This document shows, one piece after another, positions 52,637-60,397 of a stretch of 64,000 nt of DNA. The notes below the pieces were generated by a model. It was not told where the DNA came from. It saw nothing but the letters and a program-made list of their open reading frames with translations, and did no database searches. A program made the position numbers and the translations under genes. Where the stretch lies: the NCBI GenBank assembly GCA_030433805.1, contig JARUXA010000014.1, positions 88,308 to 152,307 of the forward strand, read 5' to 3'. The first letter of the stretch is position 1. Each line of letters starts with the position of its first letter. This DNA comes from Sphingomonas sp. PsM26 (lineage in GTDB: Bacteria; Pseudomonadota; Alphaproteobacteria; Sphingomonadales; Sphingomonadaceae).

Positions 52637-53196
52637 CGTGCGCGCCCTTCCTCAAACGTGAGAGTGAAACCGTATCTACCTGCCGCTCAGTGGTGGGGAA
52701 AGCGAGAGGGTGGTCGTAGTCCACGCATCGGACCAACGCCGCGACGCATGACTCAATACAACTCAGATGATCAGAAACGGAACGAATCAGCCGTTCCCGG
52801 AGATTGAAATCCGCCGCGCTCAACAAGTATCTGCTACGCCCGGATCGACAACCGAAAACCTGCCCGTTCGCGGCTGTCTGACTTCCGTCGATCGACGATG
52901 GCAGCCGTACTAGGCTGGGGCATCTGCTACCGCCCACCGAAATCCGTCATTCAAGTGGCGAGCCGGGAATGCGGCTTCGTCCCAACCCTCACCAATCGAA
53001 CGCTCGCTTACAAAGACGAACAACCGGCGGGTTTCAATGTTCGCCATAAACCCGCTGAATGGCTGGGACTGGGCGGAAGGGTTATGACCGCTTAATAAAT
53101 CCAGCATCTGACGTGCCCGAATGCGCCCGTTTGCGCCCGAACCGAACTGTCGTCTAACCGGCTGACGGTCAATGGTAGCCACCGACAGGAGGCACC
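52637..53196. other. 560 bp without a convincing gene
   Basis: Between the divergent nuclease and protease genes. Open frames exist on both strands (for example minus 52910-53182) but lack starts or protein-like composition. It should hold the promoter of the nuclease gene and that of the protease-to-fibre set. Short repeats of TGCGCCCG occur at about 53122-53140. Confidence 0.5.
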
Positions 53197-53850
53197 ATGA
53201 CCCGCGCCTATAGCTTTCTCAAGATCAAAGCCGTCAACGAAGGCGCACGAACCGTGAAGGGTATGGCGACAACCCCTTCAGTGGATCGGGCGGGGGATAT
53301 CATCGATCCGCTCGGCGTGCGGTTCGCCAACCCCCTGCCCTTCCTGTGGCAGCATCGGCATGACCAGCCCATCGGCACGTGCGAATTTGGCCAGCCGACC
53401 GCGAACGGCATTCCGTTTACGGCGACAATCGTCAACCCGACCGCTCCCGGCGCACTGAAAGATCGCTGCGACGAAGCATGGCAGTCGATCGAGCTCGGGC
53501 TGGTTCGGGCCGTTAGCATCGGTTTCCGCCCGATCGAATACAGCTACATCGAAGGCGGCGGCATTCGTTACTCGGAGACCGAGGTCTTCGAACTGAGCGC
53601 AGTCACGATTCCGGCGCAAGCCGACGCGACGATGGCAGCGATCAAGTCCGCTGACGCGATGGCCAAGAGGGCGAAGCATTCCGACCGCGTCGTGACGATC
53701 GGCCGAAAGGCTGCCAGCGCCGCAGCGCAGCCTCGGGTCGTCAAACTGACGGCAGAGGAAAAGCGCAGAGCGAAAATCGTCGGCCAGGCGCTGGTGCGCG
53801 CGGCATCCCGTCGCAGGGTCGGCATCCCCCTCCCCGTCGTCAAGCTGTGA
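53197..53850 (+). CDS. HK97-type prohead protease, second copy, in the nested element
   Basis: A 217-residue protein closely similar to the protease of the prophage (59774-60397). Both share ATTPSVDR-GDII-PLGV, FLWQH, GTCEFGQPTANGIPF, VR..SIGFRPIEY and EVFELSAVTIPA. Catalytic His is in LWQHRHDQPIG and Ser in VRAVSIGFRP. The C-terminal 60 residues differ. No capsid gene follows, unlike in the prophage, so it may act on helper capsid protein or be a leftover. AGGAGG precedes the ATG. Confidence 0.88.
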   Translation: MTRAYSFLKIKAVNEGARTVKGMATTPSVDRAGDIIDPLGVRFANPLPFLWQHRHDQPIGTCEFGQPTANGIPFTATIVNPTAPGALKDRCDEAWQSIELGLVRAVSIGFRPIEYSYIEGGGIRYSETEVFELSAVTIPAQADATMAAIKSADAMAKRAKHSDRVVTIGRKAASAAAQPRVVKLTAEEKRRAKIVGQALVRAASRRRVGIPLPVVKL

Positions 53851-53875
53851 CCGCCGTGACAGATCGGAGACCAGA

Positions 53876-54190
53876 ATGATCGACGTCAAGGCACTCGCCC
53901 AATCTACCGCCGCTGTTCTCCGGGAGTTTCTGCCCGGCATGGTTGATCAAGCCACCGCGCCGCTTCGTGAACGGGTGGCAGCGCTCGAGGCGTCGATCGC
54001 CAACGCCAAGGGGTTGCAATATCGCGGCACCTTCGCTGCCGGTTCCGCTTACGACGTAGGCGATACGGTCACTCACGGCGGAAGCCTGTGGCACTGCAAC
54101 CAGTCGACCAAGGACCGCCCCGGGGAGGGTTCGCCTGACTGGACGCTGGCGGTGAAGCGCGGGCGCGACGGCAAGGACGCGATCCGTTGA
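53876..54190 (+). CDS. paralogue of the prophage post-portal protein, with carbohydrate-binding-like domain
   Basis: A 104-residue protein. Its first 40 residues (MIDVKALAQSTAAVLREFLP) match the start of the prophage gene at 63556 (MLDVKALAQATAAVVRELVP). The rest (QYRGTFAAGSAYDVGDTVTH, GGSLWHCNQST) resembles the small chitin-binding-like modules found on phage fibres. It overlaps the next gene by four bases (ATGA-type). Confidence 0.7.
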   Translation: MIDVKALAQSTAAVLREFLPGMVDQATAPLRERVAALEASIANAKGLQYRGTFAAGSAYDVGDTVTHGGSLWHCNQSTKDRPGEGSPDWTLAVKRGRDGKDAIR

Positions 54191-54399
54191 AGCTCCCGGA
54201 CACCCTCGATCCCAAAGCCGTCGCTCTGTGCGCGATCTTAGTGCGCGGCGCGGTCGACGGATCGCAATTCGGTGACCTTGATGAGGCGCACAAGGACGCG
54301 ATCGTGGCCAACGGCGTCGAGAAGATGATGCGCGCGGGGGCATTCGTTCAGAACGGCGCGCTGTTCTTGCCGCCGCACGTATCCGCCGACGACTTGTAA
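54187..54399 (+). CDS. hypothetical small protein
   Basis: A 70-residue protein (LPDTLDPKAVALCAILVRGA, then VEKMMRAGAFVQNGALFLPP). Start TTG or overlapping codon at 54187. The second half could be a small winged helix. No family known to me. It lies in the head/fibre segment of the nested element. Confidence 0.5.
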   Translation: MKLPDTLDPKAVALCAILVRGAVDGSQFGDLDEAHKDAIVANGVEKMMRAGAFVQNGALFLPPHVSADDL

Positions 54400-54563
54400 G
54401 GCCACATATTTCAGAGATCCCGCCCCCCTCCGAGAGGCTGCCGCGGCGCGGCCGACAACGAAAAGTCTGATGCCTGGGGCGGACCGGTTCGGTCACCGGT
54501 GGATAGGGTTTAATCAGACACCGCCGCACCCCCTGATTTCCTCTTTGAGAAATAGATGTTCCG

Positions 54564-56699
54564 ATGACCATTCTAACCACTTTTCTGCCGACGACTTCCG
54601 GTGAAGACGCGATGGACACCATGAACGCGATGCTCGGCTCAATTTCATCGTTGGAGGATGCTGTTTTCGGCACGACTTCGGCATTCAGTATGACCCAGAT
54701 AGCCACGCCGAACCGTGTCTATCAGCGGCAGGCGAACATCGGCGGCGGTCTCGGCAAGGGCTACGGCACGATCCAGGTCGCTGTTAACGTAACCGCCCTT
54801 GGCGACGTGCGGTTTCGCATTCGCGGGGCCGATGGCAGCACCATTTTGCAACCGAACACTGCGCTTCCCGCCTTCACCGCCGCAGGTTCCCAAACGCTTC
54901 AAGTGACTGGCGTGGATGCGCGTTATGGATGGTTTTACGTCGACCTGTCAGCAGACGGTGGCGCGACGTGGAAGAACGGAACGACGCTGGTCGGCATGGG
55001 CCGCGTCGTTGCGACGGCAGGTCAGTCGCAGGATGTGCGCCTCTTTGGCAAAATGCCGTCATACGTTGGCACGAACGCTTCGCTTGGCGTGACGATCGAT
55101 CCCAATACCTCGGTATATGCTCGGTACACCGACACCGACCGTGCGGTGAACACGCCGACTTGGGCGATCCCGGCGGACGGCTCCAACTACGACAGCACGT
55201 TCGCAGCTGAGTTCCTTCGCCGTCAGGCGGCTTCCTTCGGCGTGAATTGCGCTCTCGTCGGGCACGCGGTTGGCGGCACGCCTATTTCGGCATGGTTGCC
55301 GGGGCAGGCCAACAACACGAACCTGCGCGCCGTGCTTGATGCGGTTGGCGGCTTCGAAGCGTTCTATTGGAACCAAGGCGGCAACGATGCCGGCGACGGC
55401 ACCAGCGCATCTACCTACCAGTCGGGCCTTTCCGATGTGTTCGGCGACTTGGCGGCGCGTAACGCCGCGCGCGGAACATCGTACGAGCGTTATGTGACCA
55501 CGATGGCAACCCGCCTGGTGGGCGGTGCTGGCACAGTTGCTCAGGTGCAGACGATCCGCAAGGCTGCGCTTGATTGGGCAGCGGCTAACAATGCGGTTTA
55601 CCTCGAGCCGCACGACATCATTCTGGAAGACACGATCCACCAAGGTCAGCCGGGCAACATCACGCTCGCTCGCCATCTGCATCGCGCAACGATCCCGGCA
55701 ACCGACCATGGACCGATGATCGTTTCGGGTACGCGCTCGGGCGCTGCGATCACGCTCACCACGTCGGCGGCTGTTTCCATTCTCGGAAGCCCTGCCAATC
55801 GCTTCACGGTTTACAACAGCGGTACGTCTACTACGGCGCTTGCAGTTGCCAGCCTTACCGCCAGTGGGTCCACCCTCACGGTAACGCTGTCTGCCGACCC
55901 TGGCAGTTCACAGGCGCTCGACGTGTACTGGCTGCGTCACCCCGATCCCTCGGGCACCACGCCCGCGGCGAATATCATCTACGACAGCTATACAGCGGAC
56001 GGCATCCCGAACGGGCGGCAGTTGCTGCCTACGCTATCGGGGCCTGTTGTTGTCTCGGGCGGCGCTCCCACGCCGACCCCGACCCCGACCCCGACGCCAA
56101 CCCCAACCCCAACGCCGACAGGGTTCTCGGATACGTTTACCGACAGCGACCGCGATCTCACAACACACACGTCAAATAGCGGCCACACATACACCGCTAT
56201 CACAGGTACGGCGGTAATTTTGGGCAATGAGGCGGCCAGCAACTTCGCCAATGGTTCCGCGCTGTATTCAAGCTTTGTGCCACCCTCTGCAAACTATACG
56301 GTAAAGGCAAAGCTGAGGTACGTGTCGGCCGTCGCAAACTGCGGTGCTTGGGTATTGGGTCGCGCTTCCGCGGTGGGATCAACGCGCACGCATTACCAAG
56401 CCGGCTATCTGCTGGCTGGATTCCAACCCTACGGGCAAGAGGGTATCTATCTCGGTAAAACAGTCGACGGAACGTTTACCGCCATCGGGTTCTATCCTTA
56501 CACCATGACAACAGGTGCCGCTCCTGAAGTAGCTCTGGTTATGGCCGGATCGTCATTGATCGTCACGCTTGACGGGGCGGTTGTAATACCTGCTGTCACT
56601 GATACCTCGATCACCGCAGCAGGGGCCATGGGGTTGCGCTTCACGAGCGTTCCCAACCCATCGACGGGCGTCCACATCGACAATCTGACGGCTCAGTAA
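54564..56699 (+). CDS. fibre- or spike-like protein with SGNH/sialate-esterase-type domain
   Basis: A 711-residue protein. Residues 1-150 form a beta-rich N-part. An esterase-like domain follows, with the nucleophile motif in VVATAGQSQDVRLFG, a YWNQGGNDAGDG block and a catalytic Asp-His pair in DTIHQGQPGN. Then come a Thr-Pro repeat linker (about residues 503-518) and a C-terminal lectin-like domain (FSDTFTDSDRDLTTHTSNSG). Phage proteins of this build deacetylate surface polysaccharide. No tail genes are near, so how it would be mounted is unclear. Confidence 0.7.
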   Translation: MTILTTFLPTTSGEDAMDTMNAMLGSISSLEDAVFGTTSAFSMTQIATPNRVYQRQANIGGGLGKGYGTIQVAVNVTALGDVRFRIRGADGSTILQPNTALPAFTAAGSQTLQVTGVDARYGWFYVDLSADGGATWKNGTTLVGMGRVVATAGQSQDVRLFGKMPSYVGTNASLGVTIDPNTSVYARYTDTDRAVNTPTWAIPADGSNYDSTFAAEFLRRQAASFGVNCALVGHAVGGTPISAWLPGQANNTNLRAVLDAVGGFEAFYWNQGGNDAGDGTSASTYQSGLSDVFGDLAARNAARGTSYERYVTTMATRLVGGAGTVAQVQTIRKAALDWAAANNAVYLEPHDIILEDTIHQGQPGNITLARHLHRATIPATDHGPMIVSGTRSGAAITLTTSAAVSILGSPANRFTVYNSGTSTTALAVASLTASGSTLTVTLSADPGSSQALDVYWLRHPDPSGTTPAANIIYDSYTADGIPNGRQLLPTLSGPVVVSGGAPTPTPTPTPTPTPTPTPTGFSDTFTDSDRDLTTHTSNSGHTYTAITGTAVILGNEAASNFANGSALYSSFVPPSANYTVKAKLRYVSAVANCGAWVLGRASAVGSTRTHYQAGYLLAGFQPYGQEGIYLGKTVDGTFTAIGFYPYTMTTGAAPEVALVMAGSSLIVTLDGAVVIPAVTDTSITAAGAMGLRFTSVPNPSTGVHIDNLTAQ

Positions 56700-56724
56700 A
56701 TAGTGCTGCTACACCTGCGTTTGA

Positions 56725-56922
56725 TCAAAGAGCCCGCTGGTGCTCGTCGCAGGTGTAGCACTCGTCTTCGCCTTCAAGCGGGGGTTCCGCGCCGCAATTC
56801 GAGCACAGCCCTCGTGCTCGGTAAGCCGAACGGCGCTCTCGCTTGCGCTCACGTGCTGCAATGAGTTGCGCGAATGGGAACGCCAACGAGCCCCACAGCG
56901 TATTGGCAAAATGTTTCAGCAT
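56725..56922 (-). CDS. small zinc-ribbon-like protein
   Basis: A 65-residue protein: hydrophobic start (MLKHFANTLWGSLAFPFAQL), basic middle (ARERKRERRSAYRARG) and a Cys4 pattern (LCSNCGAEPPLEGEDECYTC). The overlapping plus-strand frame is less protein-like. No strong ribosome site is seen. Confidence 0.45.
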   Translation of the reverse strand: MLKHFANTLWGSLAFPFAQLIAARERKRERRSAYRARGLCSNCGAEPPLEGEDECYTCDEHQRAL

Positions 56923-57293
56923 TTCCGGTCTTTAGCTGGCGGGCATCGCCTGCGCTATGGGGAAGTGCCACACTGGCCATCAGACGCGCGAAAGCGATCC
57001 CCTTGGCGGAGGATGCTTGCGCTTGAATGTTAGAGAGGGCAAATAGCCCGTTGGGTGTCGAAGCCCGGAACAGTGATAGGCGATTGGCCCCGTTGGCGCG
57101 GGAAAAATCACCGAAAGTAACAGCGTGGATTGGCGTCCACCGCTGACCGACCTTCTATGTCGGGAGCGGGGCGCCATGCAATACCCTTTCGAGGGGAAAA
57201 CGTCCCACCTGTCTCACTGTCAGGCTTCGACTCTCCCGGCACCAGGTCTGTCACCTGGATTGGCTGTCGAAGGCCGAACAGTGAGTACGAAAT
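56923..57293. other. 371 bp without a convincing gene
   Basis: Between the minus-strand zinc-ribbon gene and the right-end small genes. Several short frames on both strands overlap each other, none with both a start site and protein-like composition. It probably holds the promoter of the right-end operon (57294 to the integrase). Confidence 0.5.
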
Positions 57294-57590
57294 ATGGAAA
57301 TCCAAACCGAAGCGCCCCTGCGGCCGCTCGACCGCGATCTTTGCAACGACATCGATTCCCTTGAGAGCACCGCCGAATACATCGACGTGCTGTGCCCGAT
57401 CATCCTCGACGAGATATCCCGGTTCCGTGAGAGCGTGCGGTCAGTCCGGTCAGTGCCAGCCATCATTTCTGACGGGGGCGAGTGGCGGAATATCGAGACG
57501 TTGCTGATGCTGCTTTGGCGGCAGAACGATATCGTCAAGGACACGGTGGGCCGGTTCGCGATCGCCGATCGGCGGGGGCTGTCGCTGTGA
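57294..57590 (+). CDS. hypothetical protein
   Basis: A 98-residue helical protein (QTEAPLRPLDRDLCNDIDSL, then IETLLMLLWRQNDIVKDTVG). First of three small overlapping genes that lead into the integrase. The overlap with the next gene is GTGA. No family recognised. Confidence 0.6.
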   Translation: MEIQTEAPLRPLDRDLCNDIDSLESTAEYIDVLCPIILDEISRFRESVRSVRSVPAIISDGGEWRNIETLLMLLWRQNDIVKDTVGRFAIADRRGLSL

Positions 57591-57790
57591 GCCCGGCGAT
57601 GCAAAGCGCTGTGAACGGGGCGATCCACAATGGCTACGTCGCAGCGGAGATAATGCGGCTTTGCGCCTCCGGGCTTGAGCAGGAGGAAGACGGCAACAAA
57701 GCCATTTCCGCCTTCTTGATGATTGCCGAAAGCGTCGAGCGTCATGCGCGGGCACTGGACGACGCGAACACGATGGAACCGAGCAAGTGA
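57587..57790 (+). CDS. hypothetical small protein
   Basis: A 67-residue protein from GTG 57587 (SPAMQSAVNGAIHNGYVAAE, then NKAISAFLMIAESVERHARA). Both ends overlap their neighbours by four bases. The frame is also open upstream, but the overlap favours this start. Confidence 0.55.
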   Translation: MSPAMQSAVNGAIHNGYVAAEIMRLCASGLEQEEDGNKAISAFLMIAESVERHARALDDANTMEPSK

Positions 57791-57990
57791 CCGGGGCCCC
57801 CTGTCCTGTCCTGCTCCGCGGCGCGGCGGCCATCGGGGCGCACCTCGGCATCAGCGCGGCGGCAGCGCTGCACCGCCACCGGCAAGGATCGATCCCGACG
57901 TTCCGCGTCGGTGGCACTCCCTATGCCACGGCGGCGGCGCTTGACGACTGGCAAGCCCTATCCCGAGCCGGGAAGATCCCCGCTCAATAA
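57787..57990 (+). CDS. AlpA/HTH_17-type DNA-binding protein, excisionase candidate
   Basis: A 67-residue protein from GTG 57787 with LLRGAAAIGAHLGISAAAAL, then HRHRQGSIPTFRVGGTPYAT. It is a paralogue of the AlpA-like protein at the left end (44091-44300): both have LL.G.AAI..HL.., then IPTF/LPTF and GGT. Immediately before the integrase, it is the natural excision factor. Confidence 0.7.
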   Translation: MTGAPCPVLLRGAAAIGAHLGISAAAALHRHRQGSIPTFRVGGTPYATAAALDDWQALSRAGKIPAQ

Positions 57991-58042
57991 CACCCTGCCC
58001 GGCCTGTCCGGTGGGCGGGTCGGGCATTTCATGGAGACGACT

Positions 58043-59221
58043 ATGGCGAGCGTAACTAAGCGCCGGTGGACGAAGCCGGACGGATCGACGGGCGAGGGCT
58101 GGCAGGTCCGCTACGTCGACGCGGCGACCGGCAAGCGGCCGGGGAAAATGTTCGATCTGAAAAAGGACGCGGACGCGTTCAAACGCAAGGTCGAGCGCGA
58201 GATAGAGGACGGCGTGCACGTGCTCGCCTCTGCTACGCAGAAGGTGGCCGCCGTTGTCGCGGCTTTCCTGACGGACCAATCGGCGCGGCTGGACGAAAAG
58301 CGTATCGGCCGCAGTCACTTCCTCCGAACGGAGATGGTTTGTAAGAGCCGGATCGTTCCTGCGGTCGGTAACCTTGCGATCAGGGATCTGACGATTGACC
58401 ACGTGTCAAAGCTCTACCGTGACATGGTCCAGTCGGGATTGTCGCCTCTCACGGCGCGGCATTACCTGCATGTATTTCGTTCGGTGGAACAGTTCGCGCG
58501 GCGGCGGCAATGGCTCAAAACGCAGCCGGTTACGGATGGCCTGTCGGACTTAAGAGGCCTGCCATCGAAGCCTATTCACACGTTCACCGCCGACGAAGTT
58601 GTACTTCTCCTCGAACGGGTCTTGGACCGGAGCGCACGAGGGCGGCACCGTTTCAGGGGAACCGCCACGCGAGACGTCGTTATATGCTTGGGTGCGCTCT
58701 GCGGCATGCGCCTGGGCGAAATTCTTGGGTTGCGGCGGGCGGACATCGATCTCGATAGGTGTGTTATCCACGTGCGGCAGAACCTCACAAAGTACCGCGA
58801 GGTTAAGGGACCAAAGACCCGCGCCGGGCGCAGAGATGTGCATATTCCGACCCGGGCTGTTGAGGCGCTAAGGCGCTGGATCGACGGTTTCTATCTCCCA
58901 AACGAAGGAGATTTGCTGCTAACCACGCTCTCCGGGAAGCTGATTGCGGACGCAAATATGCGCCGGGAATGGCTTTTGCTGCTCTCCTATTGCGGCCTGC
59001 CGAAGCGGCATTTCCATGCCCTACGTCACTTCCACGCAAGCTGGCTTCTGCGGCACGGCATGCCGGTGGCAGACGTGTCGAAAACGCTGGGGCATAGCAG
59101 CCATGACATGACCATGCGGGTCTATACGCATGCGATGCTGAACGCTCCGGAAACGGCAGCGAAGATCGAAAGCATCACCGCCCTTCTGCCACGCTACTCC
59201 CCGACAGTGACGCACCAGTGA
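58043..59221 (+). CDS. int: tyrosine integrase of the nested element
   Basis: A 392-residue recombinase. The arm-binding start is SVTKRRWTKPDGSTGEGWQV, the core-binding domain runs from AAFLTDQSARLDEKRIGRSH, and catalytic residues are Arg in CGMRLGEILGLRRAD, His-x-x-Arg in HALRHFHASWLLRHG, His in LGHSSHDMTMRVY and its Tyr. The frame is open from 57911; ATG 58043, with GGAGA six bases before it, fits the family start. Only 45 bases separate its stop from attR. Unlike the prophage integrase, it targets a protein gene (terL). Confidence 0.92.
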   Translation: MASVTKRRWTKPDGSTGEGWQVRYVDAATGKRPGKMFDLKKDADAFKRKVEREIEDGVHVLASATQKVAAVVAAFLTDQSARLDEKRIGRSHFLRTEMVCKSRIVPAVGNLAIRDLTIDHVSKLYRDMVQSGLSPLTARHYLHVFRSVEQFARRRQWLKTQPVTDGLSDLRGLPSKPIHTFTADEVVLLLERVLDRSARGRHRFRGTATRDVVICLGALCGMRLGEILGLRRADIDLDRCVIHVRQNLTKYREVKGPKTRAGRRDVHIPTRAVEALRRWIDGFYLPNEGDLLLTTLSGKLIADANMRREWLLLLSYCGLPKRHFHALRHFHASWLLRHGMPVADVSKTLGHSSHDMTMRVYTHAMLNAPETAAKIESITALLPRYSPTVTHQ

Positions 59222-59265
59222 CACATAGGGCTAGAAAACGGCAGAAAACCGTCATGTCATCTTCT

Positions 59266-59282
59266 ACCGGCGTAAGGACATC
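59266..59282. repeat. right attachment site (attR) of the nested element, in terL
   Basis: ACCGGCGTAAGGACATC, counterpart of 43910-43926. From the GACATC onward the sequence is terL again in the original frame (DIVSNLNGF...). An arm-like repeat GAAAACGGCAGAAAACCG lies just inside (59234-59251). Confidence 0.85.
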
Positions 59283-59762
59283 GTCTCCAACCTCAACGGC
59301 TTCGCGGCCGAGGGGTCACTGGTCAAATGCGTTACGCCGACGCAGGACCTGATCGAAGTCGCCGACCTGCTCGAGCGCGTGAAGGATCTCGGGCTGTTTC
59401 CCGAGCAGGCGGCGATCGGTCTAGATCCGCAGGGCATCACCTCGCTGGTCGACGAACTGACCGGTCGCGGCTTCACGATCGACCAGATCCCCGCGATCAG
59501 CCAAGGCTTCCGCCTATCCGGCGCGGTCTGGGGCACGGAGCGCAAGTTGAAGGACGGCACACTGATCCACGCCGGTCAGCGCATGATGGCCTGGTGCGCC
59601 GGTAACGCGAAGGCCGAGCAGCGCGGAAACGCAGTGCTGATCACGAAGCAGGTCGCCGGCAAGGCGAAGATCGACCCCCTCATCGCCGCCTTCAACGCGG
59701 TGGTGCTCATGTCCCGCAACCCGGAAGCAGCCGGTTCGGGGCCGCAATTCATGTTCATCTGA
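59283..59762 (+). pseudogene. terL: terminase large subunit, 3' part
   Basis: The nuclease half of TerL, 159 codons, separated from its start by the nested element. It contains [40 protein letters not shown], then [20 protein letters not shown] and [20 protein letters not shown], ending [14 protein letters not shown], the usual TerL ending. Joined to 42721-43926 at the att site it gives one open frame. A start codon at 59379 could give a 127-residue fragment. Confidence 0.9.
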
Positions 59763-59773
59763 AAGGCACCCCT

Positions 59774-60397
59774 ATGGACAACAGGGCATACAGCGTCCTT
59801 GCGATCAAGGCGGTCAACGAAGACGCGCGCACCATCGAAGGTATCGCGACGACCCCCAGCGTCGATCGCGTCGGCGACATCATCGAACCGCTGGGGGTGA
59901 AGTTCACCAATCCCATGCCGTTCCTGTGGCAGCACAACCATGCTCAGCCGGTCGGCACCTGCGAATTCGGCCAGCCCACGGCGAACGGCATCCCGTTCAA
60001 GGCCAAGATCGCCAAGACGGACGAGCCCGGGCTCCTCAAGGACATGCTCGACCTGGCCTGGCAGTCGATCAAGCTGGGCCTCGTTCGTGCGACCAGCATA
60101 GGCTTCCGACCGATCGAATACGCCTACATGGAAGCGGGCGGCATCCGGTTCACCGAAGTGGAAGTCTTCGAGCTTTCCGCGGTGACGATCCCGGCCAACG
60201 CCGACGCCATCATCACCGCCATCAAGTCGATCGATACCGGCCTGCGCCACGCGGCCGGCATCCCCGACCCCGAAATCCCTGCCAACCCTGAGCCTGCCGC
60301 GTCCGGCAAGTCGGTTCGAGTGGTGAAGCTGGATGACCCCGCCCGCGACCGGGCGACGCCATTCGTCATCAAGACCATTCGAAGGAACACGAAGTGA
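59774..60397 (+). CDS. HK97-type prohead protease of the prophage
   Basis: Self-processing protease that trims the capsid protein during head maturation. The 207-residue protein has catalytic His in LWQHNHAQPVG and Ser in VRATSIGFRP, followed by EVFELSAVTIPANADAI. The stop overlaps the capsid start (ATGA-type), so the two are made together. A close relative is carried by the nested element at 53197. Confidence 0.93.
   Translation: MDNRAYSVLAIKAVNEDARTIEGIATTPSVDRVGDIIEPLGVKFTNPMPFLWQHNHAQPVGTCEFGQPTANGIPFKAKIAKTDEPGLLKDMLDLAWQSIKLGLVRATSIGFRPIEYAYMEAGGIRFTEVEVFELSAVTIPANADAIITAIKSIDTGLRHAAGIPDPEIPANPEPAASGKSVRVVKLDDPARDRATPFVIKTIRRNTK

Larger units (their letters stand above)
43918..59278. 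mobile_element. nested integrative element inside terL (satellite candidate, about 15.36 kb)
   Basis: Bounded by att repeats and split terL halves that rejoin in frame. Its own integrase lies 45 bases inside the right end. Contents in order: AlpA-like gene, replication-like gene, iterons, BRO/KilAC antirepressor, ATPase-TOPRIM pair, cos-like block with GTGCGAAC array, HTH gene, KAP NTPase, nuclease, prohead protease, head-gene paralogue, fibre-like esterase, second AlpA-like gene, integrase. It has no terminase, capsid, portal, tail tube or lysis genes. Size and gene set fit a phage-inducible-island-type satellite; a decayed related prophage is the alternative. Confidence 0.85.

Noticed and set aside
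56071..56118. Tandem CCGACC-type repeats, considered as CRISPR-like or regulatory
   Set aside because: They encode the Thr-Pro linker of the fibre-like protein, in frame, with no spacers.
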